DNA from: Candidatus Neomarinimicrobiota bacterium | GTDB lineage: Bacteria > Fidelibacterota > Marinisomatia > Marinisomatales > TCS55 | Length of the DNA stretch: 64,000 bases | Assembly: GCA_018651745.1 (NCBI GenBank) | Contig: JABIDL010000033.1 | Coordinates: 1 to 64,000 of the forward strand | Reading direction: 5' to 3' | Shown here: positions 7,849-16,239 of the stretch, piece by piece | How the letters are laid out: every line of letters begins with the position of its first letter | Position numbering within the stretch: position 1 is the first letter of the stretch | Made by a program: the position numbers and the translations under genes | The notes under the pieces: model-generated | Told to the model about the DNA's origin: nothing | Database searches by the model: none | Seen by the model: only the letters and a program-made list of their open reading frames with translations

Positions 7849-10173
7849 TTAATGCCGAATAAGGGTTATTTTTTCAAAAGCTGATGAACCGTCTGTTCCA
7901 TAAATAGCAATCAAATAGACCCCAGACCCAACGTAGCGACCTGAGGAATCTTTTCCATCCCAAAACGCCTGATAACCGCTAACACCACTATTCCCTTCAT
8001 CTAGTTTTTTCAGCACATTTCCATTGAATGTCATAATCATCACCGAACTGCCTTCAGTAAGTCCATCAATTACAAGAGATTTATCGCTTGGCGTATGAAA
8101 TGGGCTTGGAAAAACATCGATAGAACTGTAAGAAGATTTTTGATCTGCAAAGGGAATTTTGATTGCGTTAATTCCTTTGGATGTCGTGACATAGGCAATC
8201 CCACGTTTTTCATCAAAATCAATGTCAGTAATTTCATTCGATAAAAGAAAACTATTATCTACGTTCAAACCATTAATATCAGGCCAATAGGTTGCGCCAG
8301 ACGTAAGAACATGAATTCCTTCGGATGCAGACACAGCCCAGATATTTTCAGATGGATCAATTTTTATTCTTGAACCACTTCCGAAAGGAATATTTGGGAA
8401 ATAAGTAAATCCGCGGTACGACTCAGGATCACTGTTTGAAGCTTGAAGCCAAATCCCGGTCAAACCTACCGGAGATAAAATATAGAGGACATTGGAACTG
8501 GTGACCCCTAGCGACCAAACGGTTGTATTGGAATGACTTGAACTCACCGTAAGTGAAGCCCATTCTTTAGTCATAGGATTATCAGGATCGCCTTCGTAAG
8601 CAAGCATCGCAAGACCGCCATCATCCACGCCGGCAGGATTGATGTAATCATCTTCAAATGAGCCAATCCATAAGCGTCCCCATCCATCAAAAGCTAAGGA
8701 ATTTGGCGTAAGGCTAACATCACCCCCGCTTTCTGATGCACTAAAATTCCCCCAATTACCAGAAGCGGAACGAACTGCAATCGGATCTAAATCGTGAGTA
8801 GCATATGTATTTGCAGCCCAAAGATTTCCGTCCGCATCAAACTCAATATCTTTAACGGACATATGTTCATCGAGATTCCAATCAAGGTAGGCGGTATCAA
8901 TAAGTGTAAATGTTTCCGGATCATCAACATCCATGATTACGATCCCACCGCCATGCTGCCGCGGAAACGGATAAGTTCCACGAATAGCGAGATACAGCAT
9001 TCCATCCGGGCCTTGCTCTATATCAGCGACAAAATCCCCAAAATCAATTTTCAGCGTATCGGCAGTATAAAAATCATAATCGTGCGAAGTTTTGATGGAT
9101 TGTTTGGTATAATTTTCTACAATATTCCGCCAACCTGCAGTTTCTCGAATCGCCAACCCCGCATTTCCCCCGGCAACAATCCGACCGTCATTCAATACAC
9201 AAATCGCGGAAAAATAATTGGTAAGGGGTGCATTTGGAATCCACCTACTAAAGGTGTAAGAACTTTCATGAAATTCTGCAATGCCCTGTTCTGTTCCGGC
9301 GAAAATTTTTCCGGATGCGGAAACCAAAAGTGATGTTAAATCAAAGGATGGCGAAGCAGCAGCGTTTGAGCCATGGAAAATCGAGTTTTCGGTCACTGCC
9401 CAAAATGAACCGGTCCTGTCATTTGAAATATCTAAAATTTCATTTGATCCGGATAAGACGAGAGACAAGCCATCATTTGCGATGCGGTAAATAGATGATC
9501 CAAGCACTACAAAAACAGTATCATTCGAAAGGCTGACTGCATTCACATTGTCGGTTAAACTAGAAAAAGGCCTCCCCCACGTTGCCGGGCCTTTGAGGTT
9601 ATCTTCTACCCAATTTGCGGAAAAAAGTCCTGCGTCGGTTCCCACCAAAAGACTATCCCCTCTCACTGCAATTCCTGAAATGGAACTGATAGAAACAGGC
9701 CAATTTTTATACACATCTCGATATTCAAACCCAGAGTTTGTCAATCGAAATTCGATAATCCCAAGATCTTGATTCAATTTCATAGCGCCGAATACAACCG
9801 AATCCGAAACGGCGAAATCTAAAATTTCTGATAAATCGTAATCAAAGGTGGCGATAACTTCTTCTGCAATCGGATCAAATATATTAATAAAGCCATCCGG
9901 ACTTGATCCGCCGACCCAGATATTATTTTCCAGATCTTTTGCAATGGCGGCGAGATCCGTGCCGGAAAGCCCGTGCAGGTTTGTGAATGTTTTAAAGGAT
10001 GATGTTTCAGTTTCAAATCTGAGAATTCCACCATCCGTTGCATTAAATACAGTGTCTCTGATTTCAACCAACATGCGGACCTTGAGAGGCGATGTAAAGG
10101 AATCCCAATCACCAATTCGGACTTGGCCGCCGACCAAACCGACACACATTATCAATGCGGTAAAACGATTCAT
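7849..10173 (-). CDS. PorZ-like beta-propeller protein with T9SS C-terminal sorting domain
   Basis: 774-residue secreted protein. A short signal peptide (MNRFTALIMCVGLVGGQ) is followed by repeated propeller blades (for example LYLAIRG, LWAANTY, LWIGSFEDDY, AVSASEGIHVL), then a FlgD-like beta-sandwich sorting domain from about residue 690 (PSPFHTPSDKSLVIDGL ... AFWDGKDSSGRYVGSGVYLI). The size, the opening (IGDWDSF..., then FTNLHGLSGTDLAAI) and the two-propeller-plus-CTD layout match PorZ, the surface protein of the PorU-PorV-PorQ-PorZ attachment complex that delivers anionic LPS to cargo in Porphyromonas. A PorU homologue lies elsewhere in this window. The ATG at 10173 overlaps the stop of the M50 gene (TAATG); in-frame starts further upstream lie inside that gene. 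It could instead be a generic propeller surface protein. Confidence 0.7.
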   Translation of the reverse strand: MNRFTALIMCVGLVGGQVRIGDWDSFTSPLKVRMLVEIRDTVFNATDGGILRFETETSSFKTFTNLHGLSGTDLAAIAKDLENNIWVGGSSPDGFINIFDPIAEEVIATFDYDLSEILDFAVSDSVVFGAMKLNQDLGIIEFRLTNSGFEYRDVYKNWPVSISSISGIAVRGDSLLVGTDAGLFSANWVEDNLKGPATWGRPFSSLTDNVNAVSLSNDTVFVVLGSSIYRIANDGLSLVLSGSNEILDISNDRTGSFWAVTENSIFHGSNAAASPSFDLTSLLVSASGKIFAGTEQGIAEFHESSYTFSRWIPNAPLTNYFSAICVLNDGRIVAGGNAGLAIRETAGWRNIVENYTKQSIKTSHDYDFYTADTLKIDFGDFVADIEQGPDGMLYLAIRGTYPFPRQHGGGIVIMDVDDPETFTLIDTAYLDWNLDEHMSVKDIEFDADGNLWAANTYATHDLDPIAVRSASGNWGNFSASESGGDVSLTPNSLAFDGWGRLWIGSFEDDYINPAGVDDGGLAMLAYEGDPDNPMTKEWASLTVSSSHSNTTVWSLGVTSSNVLYILSPVGLTGIWLQASNSDPESYRGFTYFPNIPFGSGSRIKIDPSENIWAVSASEGIHVLTSGATYWPDINGLNVDNSFLLSNEITDIDFDEKRGIAYVTTSKGINAIKIPFADQKSSYSSIDVFPSPFHTPSDKSLVIDGLTEGSSVMIMTFNGNVLKKLDEGNSGVSGYQAFWDGKDSSGRYVGSGVYLIAIYGTDGSSAFEKITLIRH

Positions 10174-11051
10174 TATCCGGATTGAAACGGCGCAGGAATG
10201 AAACAAAGAATAAAAATCACGAGACAAGCATAGCCGATGAGTTTATTATTTTTAGAGAGCGGAATATGAATATCTTGAACCGGTGGATGACTGGTAGTCC
10301 TCATTAACACAATAATTAGAATCGCCCAAACCAACCAATTCAATGAAAACAAACTAAGCGGAATTAATGCAGCAAACGCAATTTTTGCGAATAGGTCGTG
10401 CTTCTTCCCCAACATCGCATAGGCGATGTGTCCACCGTCAAGTTGACCAATTGGGAGGAGATTCAGCATGGTAACTAACAAACCAATCCACCCTGCAAAT
10501 GCCACAGGATGCAGCATAATATCCTGTGAATCACCCAAGCCGGGATAAATCGCAACAGTCAGTAATTTCATGAGAATAGAATCACCCAGAATTATTCCTT
10601 CAAATTTCGGAGAAAGGTCTATCACTTCGGACATCATTAATCCAATAATCAGCGCCGGAACTGCTACGAAAAATCCTGCGATTGGCCCAGCCGCACCAAT
10701 CTGAAGCAAGGCATCTCTTTTGCGTACGGGTGATTTCATTTTAATAAAGGCGCCAAAGGTTCCAATAAATGTCGGTGCCGGAATGAAATAAGGAAGTGTC
10801 GCTTCTACATGATGTTTTTGAGAATAATAAAAATGCCCAAATTCGTGGGTTCCCAATATCAGCATTAACGTTAAAGAAAATGGAATTCCTTTCAGCAAAT
10901 CCAATGGATGAGTCCAAAAAGTGCCACCTTCCATCATTGATCCTGCCATTAATGTCGTGAATAACGTCATGAAAAACAAAACGGTATTGATTCGGGGGAT
11001 TTTTGGAATCCTCAGGATTACATCATCTTTGGTTATTTCAGGATCTGTCAT
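10173..11051 (-). CDS. Site-2 protease-like M50 metallopeptidase, integral membrane
   Basis: 292 residues with about seven hydrophobic segments. Zinc-binding HEFGH at residues 69-73 lies in a membrane helix, and the second metal-ligand region NLLPIGQLDGGH lies near residue 200. Both are diagnostic of peptidase family M50. Such proteases cut transmembrane substrates such as anti-sigma factors or remnant signal peptides. The gene begins the operon M50-porZ-small membrane protein, so a role in envelope or surface-protein maturation is possible (inference). It diverges from the 11139 gene with a palindrome between the two. Confidence 0.88.
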   Translation of the reverse strand: MTDPEITKDDVILRIPKIPRINTVLFFMTLFTTLMAGSMMEGGTFWTHPLDLLKGIPFSLTLMLILGTHEFGHFYYSQKHHVEATLPYFIPAPTFIGTFGAFIKMKSPVRKRDALLQIGAAGPIAGFFVAVPALIIGLMMSEVIDLSPKFEGIILGDSILMKLLTVAIYPGLGDSQDIMLHPVAFAGWIGLLVTMLNLLPIGQLDGGHIAYAMLGKKHDLFAKIAFAALIPLSLFSLNWLVWAILIIVLMRTTSHPPVQDIHIPLSKNNKLIGYACLVIFILCFIPAPFQSG

Positions 11052-11070
11052 AATAACGAGGTAAAATCTA

Positions 11071-11097
11071 CCTTTGAACCTGTAAGTAGGTCAAAGG
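11071..11097. promoter_or_regulatory. Interrupted palindrome in a divergent intergenic region
   Basis: CCTTTGAACCT and AGGTCAAAGG face each other across TGTAAGT-type spacer bases, a nearly perfect dyad with one extra base in the left arm. It sits in the 87-bp gap between two divergent genes. That is where a shared operator would be expected, but it could equally act as an RNA hairpin in the leader of either gene. No regulator is identified. Confidence 0.35.
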
Positions 11098-11138
11098 GTT
11101 CCATTTTGTTTTTTCCCTGATTGCTCCGAAGTTCTGCC

Positions 11139-11537
11139 ATGCGAATATTATCTGCACTCATTCTTCTGTCTATGTTGGTTGCACAGGAAGCCGATTCACC
11201 CTTTTCTATTGAGGTCCGTCCGCGCGTGATGGATAAAAATCGGTTATACGTTGTGGTGCAGGTTGAAAATAATACCGGGAGGCGCATCACCCATCTTGAG
11301 GGATTTATTTCTAAACTGAATGCATCTGGAAGACGCACTGCCCAGCGAAGATTATCCATGATACGGAGAGCCGATCCGGGTTTTGAACCGGGATTTTCCA
11401 TATCGCGAGGTCTTCATTATCCGCATTCCGGAACAATAGTTGAAGATTATATTTTTGAAATTTCGAAATTAAAATTCTTCGGAGATCAAAATATCTATAC
11501 GTATCACCCGGCGGCGGGATTTATTCGGATTGACTGA
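11139..11537 (+). CDS. Small secreted protein of unknown function
   Basis: 132 residues starting MRILSALILLSMLVAQEADS, a clear signal peptide with cleavage near residue 15. The mature part is a short beta-rich domain (LYVVVQVENNTGRRITHLEGF, then KLKFFGDQNIYTYHP) suggestive of a periplasmic or outer-membrane-associated Ig-like fold. No family is recognised. The ATG at 11139 was chosen over an in-frame upstream start because it opens the signal peptide. It lies alone on the plus strand between two minus-strand operons. Confidence 0.7.
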   Translation: MRILSALILLSMLVAQEADSPFSIEVRPRVMDKNRLYVVVQVENNTGRRITHLEGFISKLNASGRRTAQRRLSMIRRADPGFEPGFSISRGLHYPHSGTIVEDYIFEISKLKFFGDQNIYTYHPAAGFIRID

Positions 11538-11560
11538 TATTTCCTAATTCCTTTTCCAGT

Positions 11561-11643
11561 TTTGTCATCCTGAGGAGGTACGACGAAGGATTACAACCAT
11601 CTGTTTTCCTACTTCAAACAGTTTGAAGTTCTTTAAAATGACA
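11561..11643. repeat. Short interspersed repeat-like element with inverted ends
   Basis: The stretch begins TTTGTCATCCTGAGGAGG and ends AAAATGACA, so the outer bases form a short inverted repeat (TGTCAT / ATGACA). GTCATCCTGAG..GAAGGAT resembles the TGTCAT(T/C)CTGAG..GAAGAAT repeats seen between genes in many FCB genomes (from memory, not searched). Inside lies a perfect 9-bp palindrome (11611-11629: ACTTCAAAC-A-GTTTGAAGT) that could act as a weak bidirectional terminator between the convergent 11139 and 11654 genes. Only one copy is seen in this window. Confidence 0.4.
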
Positions 11644-11653
11644 TTGTTCTTAA

Positions 11654-12157
11654 TTATTCTTTTACTTTATTAAGGTGTTTTTGAACTTTACTGTCCAATA
11701 ATTCATTCAAATCTTTTTCGCTTAAATCCAAAATTAATTTATTAATCCAAAATTTAGTTTGCTTAATGTAAGCATCAATGATTTGCATAGGGGCTCGCTC
11801 AGCATACATAGTTGCCACGAGCATTGCCGATGGAACTGGTACATACACATGCAGCGGATCCTTATAAAAATTATCGAGAGAGCGAACCATTTCTCGTGTT
11901 GTCAAATAATCAATCGTTTCGCTGTAGAGACTATCGGCGAATTCACTTTGAGACTCCCACGCTTTTAAATAATAATAGAGTCGGCCATCCAGCACACCAT
12001 TGATGTACGCCGCCTTGATCCGATACACCATTTCAGGATTATGATTCCCGAGCTGATCAACTCGGCGCCAATCTCCGCCATCCCAAAAGAGTCGGTTTTC
12101 TTGCTGACCCAACAAGAGAGAGAGAAAAAAACTGATGAAAATTGCTGTACGCTTCAT
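11654..12157 (-). CDS. Secreted protein of unknown function
   Basis: 167 residues. The N-terminus MKRTAIFISFFLSLLLGQQ is a signal peptide. The mature part is mostly helical, aromatic-rich and ends in a Lys/Glu-rich segment (SEKDLNELLDSKVQKHL). No domain family is recognised. The ATG at 12157 was chosen because it opens the signal peptide; an in-frame start 14 codons upstream would bury it. It follows the YwaF-like gene by about 50 bases on the same strand. Confidence 0.7.
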   Translation of the reverse strand: MKRTAIFISFFLSLLLGQQENRLFWDGGDWRRVDQLGNHNPEMVYRIKAAYINGVLDGRLYYYLKAWESQSEFADSLYSETIDYLTTREMVRSLDNFYKDPLHVYVPVPSAMLVATMYAERAPMQIIDAYIKQTKFWINKLILDLSEKDLNELLDSKVQKHLNKVKE

Positions 12158-12208
12158 GGTTGTTATTGGAAAATAGAACTGAAAAATGGGTATTTCCACC
12201 CTGATATT

Positions 12209-12952
12209 TTAAGTGACGTTTCTTTTTTTAATGAAATAAATCGGAAGATAAGCTACAGCAAAATGCGCCAGTGCCACAAATTCCGCCGACAATATATACC
12301 ATGGCCACGGTCCTAAATAATCCAACAAGGATGGAATGTGTTCGCCAAGATCGTTCACCGGTTTGCCACGGATCCAGAAATAATTCGCGTCGAGAATAAG
12401 ATTCACAGGAATGGTTAACAGAAAAAAGGCATTTAACCCAATAAACGCTCGTTTGAGGCTTATGATAGTTGGTTTCATTTCATACACTACTGTTGCATAA
12501 ATCAAGGCAAGAATAAGTCCATTATGTCCAATCCAAAACCGGATAAAATGAAAATGCGGAAAGGCCTGCGAAATATCCGGTGTAATCGCTGCTTGAAACA
12601 TGCCGGAAAAACCCCAAAAATACAGCACTTCGTACACCCTGAAATTCTTTTTCAGCATGACAAACGGAATAATTAAGTTAGCGAACCTACAAAGATGAAA
12701 CGGAAGGTGAAGTTTTAAATCGAAGGTTCCTGCTATCAATTCCAGCCCAACCCACACGATGTAGTTTCCCATTACAAGGAAACCGATTACCGCGCCGAAA
12801 CGATCCTGTTGAGATGGATTAAGTTTTTGCTTCGCATAGATCGGAATTGCGATGAACAATACCAATGAAATGGAAAGCGCCCACAGATGCTGACTTCCAA
12901 ACATTTCGAACGAGTCAAACGTGTATAGGTATCGGTGGACGGACTCGCGCAC
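12209..12952 (-). CDS. YwaF-like / TIGR02206-type integral membrane protein
   Basis: 247 residues with about seven transmembrane segments. The conserved spots of the TIGR02206 family are visible: FGSQHLWAL at the N-terminus, LPFHLCRFANL in the third helix and FWIGHNGLI further on. This is a membrane family of unknown biochemical role found mostly in Firmicutes and FCB bacteria. The start is a GTG at 12952, six bases after the stop of the 63-codon upstream gene, so it is probably cotranscribed. Confidence 0.75.
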   Translation of the reverse strand: MRESVHRYLYTFDSFEMFGSQHLWALSISLVLFIAIPIYAKQKLNPSQQDRFGAVIGFLVMGNYIVWVGLELIAGTFDLKLHLPFHLCRFANLIIPFVMLKKNFRVYEVLYFWGFSGMFQAAITPDISQAFPHFHFIRFWIGHNGLILALIYATVVYEMKPTIISLKRAFIGLNAFFLLTIPVNLILDANYFWIRGKPVNDLGEHIPSLLDYLGPWPWYILSAEFVALAHFAVAYLPIYFIKKRNVT

Positions 12953-12958
12953 GCGGAT

Positions 12959-13150
12959 TTAAGGTTTATCTTCGAATGCTTTTTGTAAATGATGTGCACC
13001 GCCCCATCCTGCTACGGCAGCTCCCATCCAAATGTGGCTAAACTTTTGCCCAAGCTCTTTCAAAGTATATCCAAAATAAACCAATGCAATGGCTCCAACT
13101 AGTAGGACTAACGCTAAAAAAAGGCGTAATCGCCAATCAATGTGGATCAA
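12959..13150 (-). CDS. Small membrane protein of unknown function
   Basis: 63 residues with one strong transmembrane helix (LFLALVLLVGAIALVYFGYT) and a second weakly hydrophobic stretch (IWMGAAVAGWGGAHHL). The only usable start is a TTG at 13150, preceded by AAGGAT at good spacing and three bases after the histone-like gene. No family is recognised. Tight packing between two real genes supports translation. Confidence 0.55.
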   Translation of the reverse strand: MIHIDWRLRLFLALVLLVGAIALVYFGYTLKELGQKFSHIWMGAAVAGWGGAHHLQKAFEDKP

Positions 13151-13153
13151 AGG

Positions 13154-13495
13154 TTAATCCTTGGCCTTGGCTTTTTTCTTGGCGGCGGGTTTCTTTTTTG
13201 TAGCCGGTTTTTTCTTAGCAGGTGCTTTCTTTGCCGGTTTCTTTTTGGGAGTTGTCTTTTTGGCTACAGATTTCTTGGTTGCTGTTTTCTTTGCGGTTGG
13301 TTTCTTCTTAGTTACCGGTTTTTTCTTTGTCGCTGTTTTTTTCTTGGGAGCTTCCTCTGTTGCAACCGGTTCTTCAACTTCAACCGGTTTGGGTGCAGCT
13401 GACTTCGCTTTCGATAATAATGCCTGAGATTTTAATCGCATCCGTTCTTTATTTTTTCGATGGCGGATGTTGACCATTTTCTTTTTCTTATTCAT
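13154..13495 (-). CDS. Lys/Ala-rich histone H1-like protein
   Basis: 113 residues. A basic N-terminal segment (MVNIRHRKNKERMRLKSQAL) is followed by a short acidic linker (EVEEPVATEEAP) and a C-terminal tail of about 65 residues made almost wholly of Lys, Ala, Pro and Thr in KKKPA/AKK-type repeats. Such tails resemble eukaryotic histone H1 and bacterial H1-like DNA-binding proteins (Hc1, AlgP). By analogy it would bind DNA or RNA without sequence specificity. It has a good AAAGGAA site before the ATG. The long frames on the opposite strand here are by-products of the Lys-rich codons. Function by composition only. Confidence 0.7.
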   Translation of the reverse strand: MNKKKKMVNIRHRKNKERMRLKSQALLSKAKSAAPKPVEVEEPVATEEAPKKKTATKKKPVTKKKPTAKKTATKKSVAKKTTPKKKPAKKAPAKKKPATKKKPAAKKKAKAKD

Positions 13496-13570
13496 AAGTT
13501 CCTTTCAATATTTCATTACGCTGGAATAAAAACAATATAAGCAAAGAAATTACTGATTGTTGCCAATAAA

Positions 13571-14134
13571 TCAATCCACAATTAATCCCCGCACAATAAA
13601 TCTGTCTCTGGCTTTTCCTACATGATTAAACGGATAACAGGTAATGAGGGTAATGCAGTCATTTTCTGTTTCATCAATCCAGTAAATATCATCGCCGAAG
13701 ACTGGGCGGACTTCGCTCACAGTGAATGATTGAGTTGCAAATGTAGATTCAAGCTCAATCGTGTCGCCGATTTTAATGTCTTTTAGCGGACGAAAAAAAC
13801 TATCGCGGTGCCCAGCAATGACGATATTGCCACTACTGCCGGGTCGAGACGAGTTTGAAAGATGCCCCGGTCCAAACGCCAGTGCTTCACCGGAGACACC
13901 GCCCAATACTACATTCTCAATTCCAACTGAATTTATGGTCAATTTTCCCACCGGATGCGTGTCCGCCCATTCCCATGGATTCTGCACAGTCTTTTCAGAT
14001 TTTGTCCGTTCCCATGCCTTTTCCAGCAATATCGAGGCCAATTTCCCCTTTCCATAGTAATAGGTGGATTTCCCGACCAAAATAAATCCGAGTAAAATCA
14101 GTAAAGTTGGAACAAAACGATACAGTTTTGTCAT
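13571..14134 (-). CDS. Sortase (class D-like) paired with its LPQTG substrate
   Basis: 187 residues: one N-terminal transmembrane anchor (about 4-24), then a sortase beta-barrel. Catalytic His109 (NIVIAGHRDSFF), Cys166 in the TLITC motif (CITLITCYPF) and Arg178 (RDRFIVRG) are all present. Sortases cleave LPXTG-type signals and join the new C-terminus to an acceptor amine. The ATG at 14134 overlaps the stop codon of the preceding VIT/vWA gene (ATGA), whose product ends in an LPQTG signal. This gene pair matches the sortase/target pair annotated as TIGR03784/TIGR03788 in marine proteobacteria. In-frame starts upstream fall inside the substrate gene and are rejected. Confidence 0.9.
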   Translation of the reverse strand: MTKLYRFVPTLLILLGFILVGKSTYYYGKGKLASILLEKAWERTKSEKTVQNPWEWADTHPVGKLTINSVGIENVVLGGVSGEALAFGPGHLSNSSRPGSSGNIVIAGHRDSFFRPLKDIKIGDTIELESTFATQSFTVSEVRPVFGDDIYWIDETENDCITLITCYPFNHVGKARDRFIVRGLIVD

Positions 14135-16239
14135 TTTCTCGTCCTCTCTACAAACATCCGCGTTAGCGCGAAACCTGTTCCAATCAGAACACATCCGATC
14201 AAAATCATTAGCGGAAAGGATGTTCCGGTCTGCGGTAACGTTATATTCGATACCTTTTGGATGAGGTTCTGCTGACCGTTGGAATCGGCACTTTTCATCA
14301 CAACCATCTTTGCACTGCCGAAGACAGCATCGTAATTCCAACCTTTAGGAAGATCCGTCGGAATCGAAAGCGAGGCTAACTGCCCACCCGGATTCATAAT
14401 CCTGTTTTCTACCGCCACGAAAGAGGTGAATTTTGTAACGAGATTATGATCGAGCGCGAGTTGGATGATATTATCCTTCACATCTTTATTCCCGAGACGA
14501 TAGTCATCCATCAAGTCACCGATGTTGCGTCTTGCCCAAATCGACGGGATACCCGGATCATTTTTGGTGTTTTCAAGGTCTAGAGGAAGATCCATCCGAA
14601 AATATCCCGCCGGTGTCTTTCCGGTCAGCACAGCAGTTTCATTTTTCAAACCGCTGGTTTTCCCGAATATCAGCATCGGCTCATCATGGAAAAGGTCTCG
14701 AATTGGATTTGGATGAAAATCTACGTTGCCGTCAATCTTGAGGTTCATGTTTGTGAGCACCGGCTTTTCAATCCGCCTTAGAAGCGTGTTCATTTTCCCC
14801 TCTACCTGAGATGTAGATGATATGTGTGTAAATGTTCCCTTCCCAATCTTCGCTGATTTTCTTAGCAAAAACGAGTTTGGCGAAGATCCGATTCCTATGG
14901 GAAAAAGACGAGAATTTCCGAGATAATTCTTGATATCGGATAAAATTGCATTCTCATTTCCGACATCGCCATCCGTGAGAAACATGATCATTCGCACCGC
15001 GCTGGGATCGGACACTTCTTTCAATGCTGCTTTTAGTGCAGGCCGCACGTTCGTTCCACCCGAAGCAGTAAAATATTTGACATGCTTTACCGCATCACGT
15101 TTGTTAGCCCATGAAGCGGGAACTGGCGCTAGACTGAACTTTTGGAAATGGTTGTTAAAACGAATGATGTTAAAATGATCTTGATTGCCCAAAGATTCAA
15201 TCGCTTTCACCAAAACCTTTTTCGCCTGGCGTATTGATTCACCGCTCATCGAACCTGAAACATCCAGAACATAGATCATTTCCTTTGGAAGGTTTTCTTC
15301 CGGTACATCCACAGGCGGAACTGCCATCAGCATGAAATAATCGTCATTCCCTTTTTTCGCTGAAAAGAGCGCTGCTTTCGGTTCGCTTCCTTGCGCAATC
15401 TTGTATTCCAAAACAAAATCCCGATTGGGAATTTCATCCGAATTTTTAAGAACAATAAAACGCGAGCCGGTTCCAGTGTGAATGATGTCCACTTCGTGGG
15501 AAACGGAAAACACCGTTTCCAGTTCAAGACCTGTTTCCAATTCAACTGAAAGGCTTACCGTGTTTCCGCTGCGCTTTTCGTCCTTCACCACCGGCGGCGT
15601 GATGCGGCTGGCATCCGGTACTTTGTCCGTGTCCACGGACCAGCCTGAGCCTGAAAATCCCGGAATCGTATCTCCCGGAATGTATCTCGGGCCTACCACC
15701 ATCGGGAACCGAAGGTGGAAAGTGCCGGAAGAGTAATCCACGTGGTCCACGTACTGCAGGCGAACTATTATCGTGTCGCCGGGCAAAATATTGGCTACGG
15801 AATTGGTAAAGATATTCGGCCGTTCCTGTTCGGTGAGGCTAGTGCGCCTCCCTTCCTTTTTCGCTTGTTCGTACTTCTTTTTCGCTTCTTTCCGCTCGGC
15901 GACTTCGCTCTGGATCAGCCGGTCGTTGACCAGCATCTGCATGTCCGAGACAGCCGCCTGATCCGGAAGCGGAAAAACATAGATCGCCTCGATCGGCGCA
16001 TCGTTATCGTTGGTGAATACCTGATCCACCGTGGCGGTGGCGACCATACCGCTTATCTTTATCTTTACGCGAGTATCGAGCTTTGGCATTTCATAATAGG
16101 CACCGGGTTCTTCTGCCGCAATCAGCAGCATTCCTTCCTTTACATCATTCAGGTTAATCGGGATTTTGTCGCTTGTGTTCGAAAAACCGAACGATACAAA
16201 ACACATGGTTAAGACAAAACGAGGTAACAATCCGTTCAT
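14131..16239 (-). CDS. VIT/vWA-domain surface protein with C-terminal LPQTG sorting signal (sortase target)
   Basis: 702 residues. In order: signal peptide (1-20), VIT domain (about 50-185, including VFPLPDQAAV), von Willebrand A domain (about 320-500) with an intact metal site (DVSGS at 326-330, SGGTN, LTDGD), a beta-rich linker, and a C-terminal sorting signal: LPQTG at 668-672, a hydrophobic helix, then the basic tail RMFVERTRK. The layout equals the marine proteobacterial sortase target family (TIGR03788), related to inter-alpha-trypsin inhibitor heavy chains. It is exported, anchored by the sortase encoded next to it, and probably binds a protein ligand through the metal site. Good AAAGGAAC ribosome-binding site. 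The substrate-sortase assignment is strong; the acceptor in a diderm is unknown. Confidence 0.9.
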   Translation of the reverse strand: MNGLLPRFVLTMCFVSFGFSNTSDKIPINLNDVKEGMLLIAAEEPGAYYEMPKLDTRVKIKISGMVATATVDQVFTNDNDAPIEAIYVFPLPDQAAVSDMQMLVNDRLIQSEVAERKEAKKKYEQAKKEGRRTSLTEQERPNIFTNSVANILPGDTIIVRLQYVDHVDYSSGTFHLRFPMVVGPRYIPGDTIPGFSGSGWSVDTDKVPDASRITPPVVKDEKRSGNTVSLSVELETGLELETVFSVSHEVDIIHTGTGSRFIVLKNSDEIPNRDFVLEYKIAQGSEPKAALFSAKKGNDDYFMLMAVPPVDVPEENLPKEMIYVLDVSGSMSGESIRQAKKVLVKAIESLGNQDHFNIIRFNNHFQKFSLAPVPASWANKRDAVKHVKYFTASGGTNVRPALKAALKEVSDPSAVRMIMFLTDGDVGNENAILSDIKNYLGNSRLFPIGIGSSPNSFLLRKSAKIGKGTFTHISSTSQVEGKMNTLLRRIEKPVLTNMNLKIDGNVDFHPNPIRDLFHDEPMLIFGKTSGLKNETAVLTGKTPAGYFRMDLPLDLENTKNDPGIPSIWARRNIGDLMDDYRLGNKDVKDNIIQLALDHNLVTKFTSFVAVENRIMNPGGQLASLSIPTDLPKGWNYDAVFGSAKMVVMKSADSNGQQNLIQKVSNITLPQTGTSFPLMILIGCVLIGTGFALTRMFVERTRK

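Noticed and set aside
8794-9333. 179-codon plus-strand frame.
   Set aside because: Antisense to the PorZ-like gene, with no start signal or protein-like composition.
11048-11401. 117-codon minus-strand frame over the start of the M50 gene.
   Set aside because: Antisense to the secreted-protein gene at 11139, which has a signal peptide; the minus frame has no recognisable domain.
13142-13427. Two long plus-strand frames rich in Phe, Leu, Cys and Gly.
   Set aside because: They are the complement of the Lys/Ala-rich codons of the histone-like gene.
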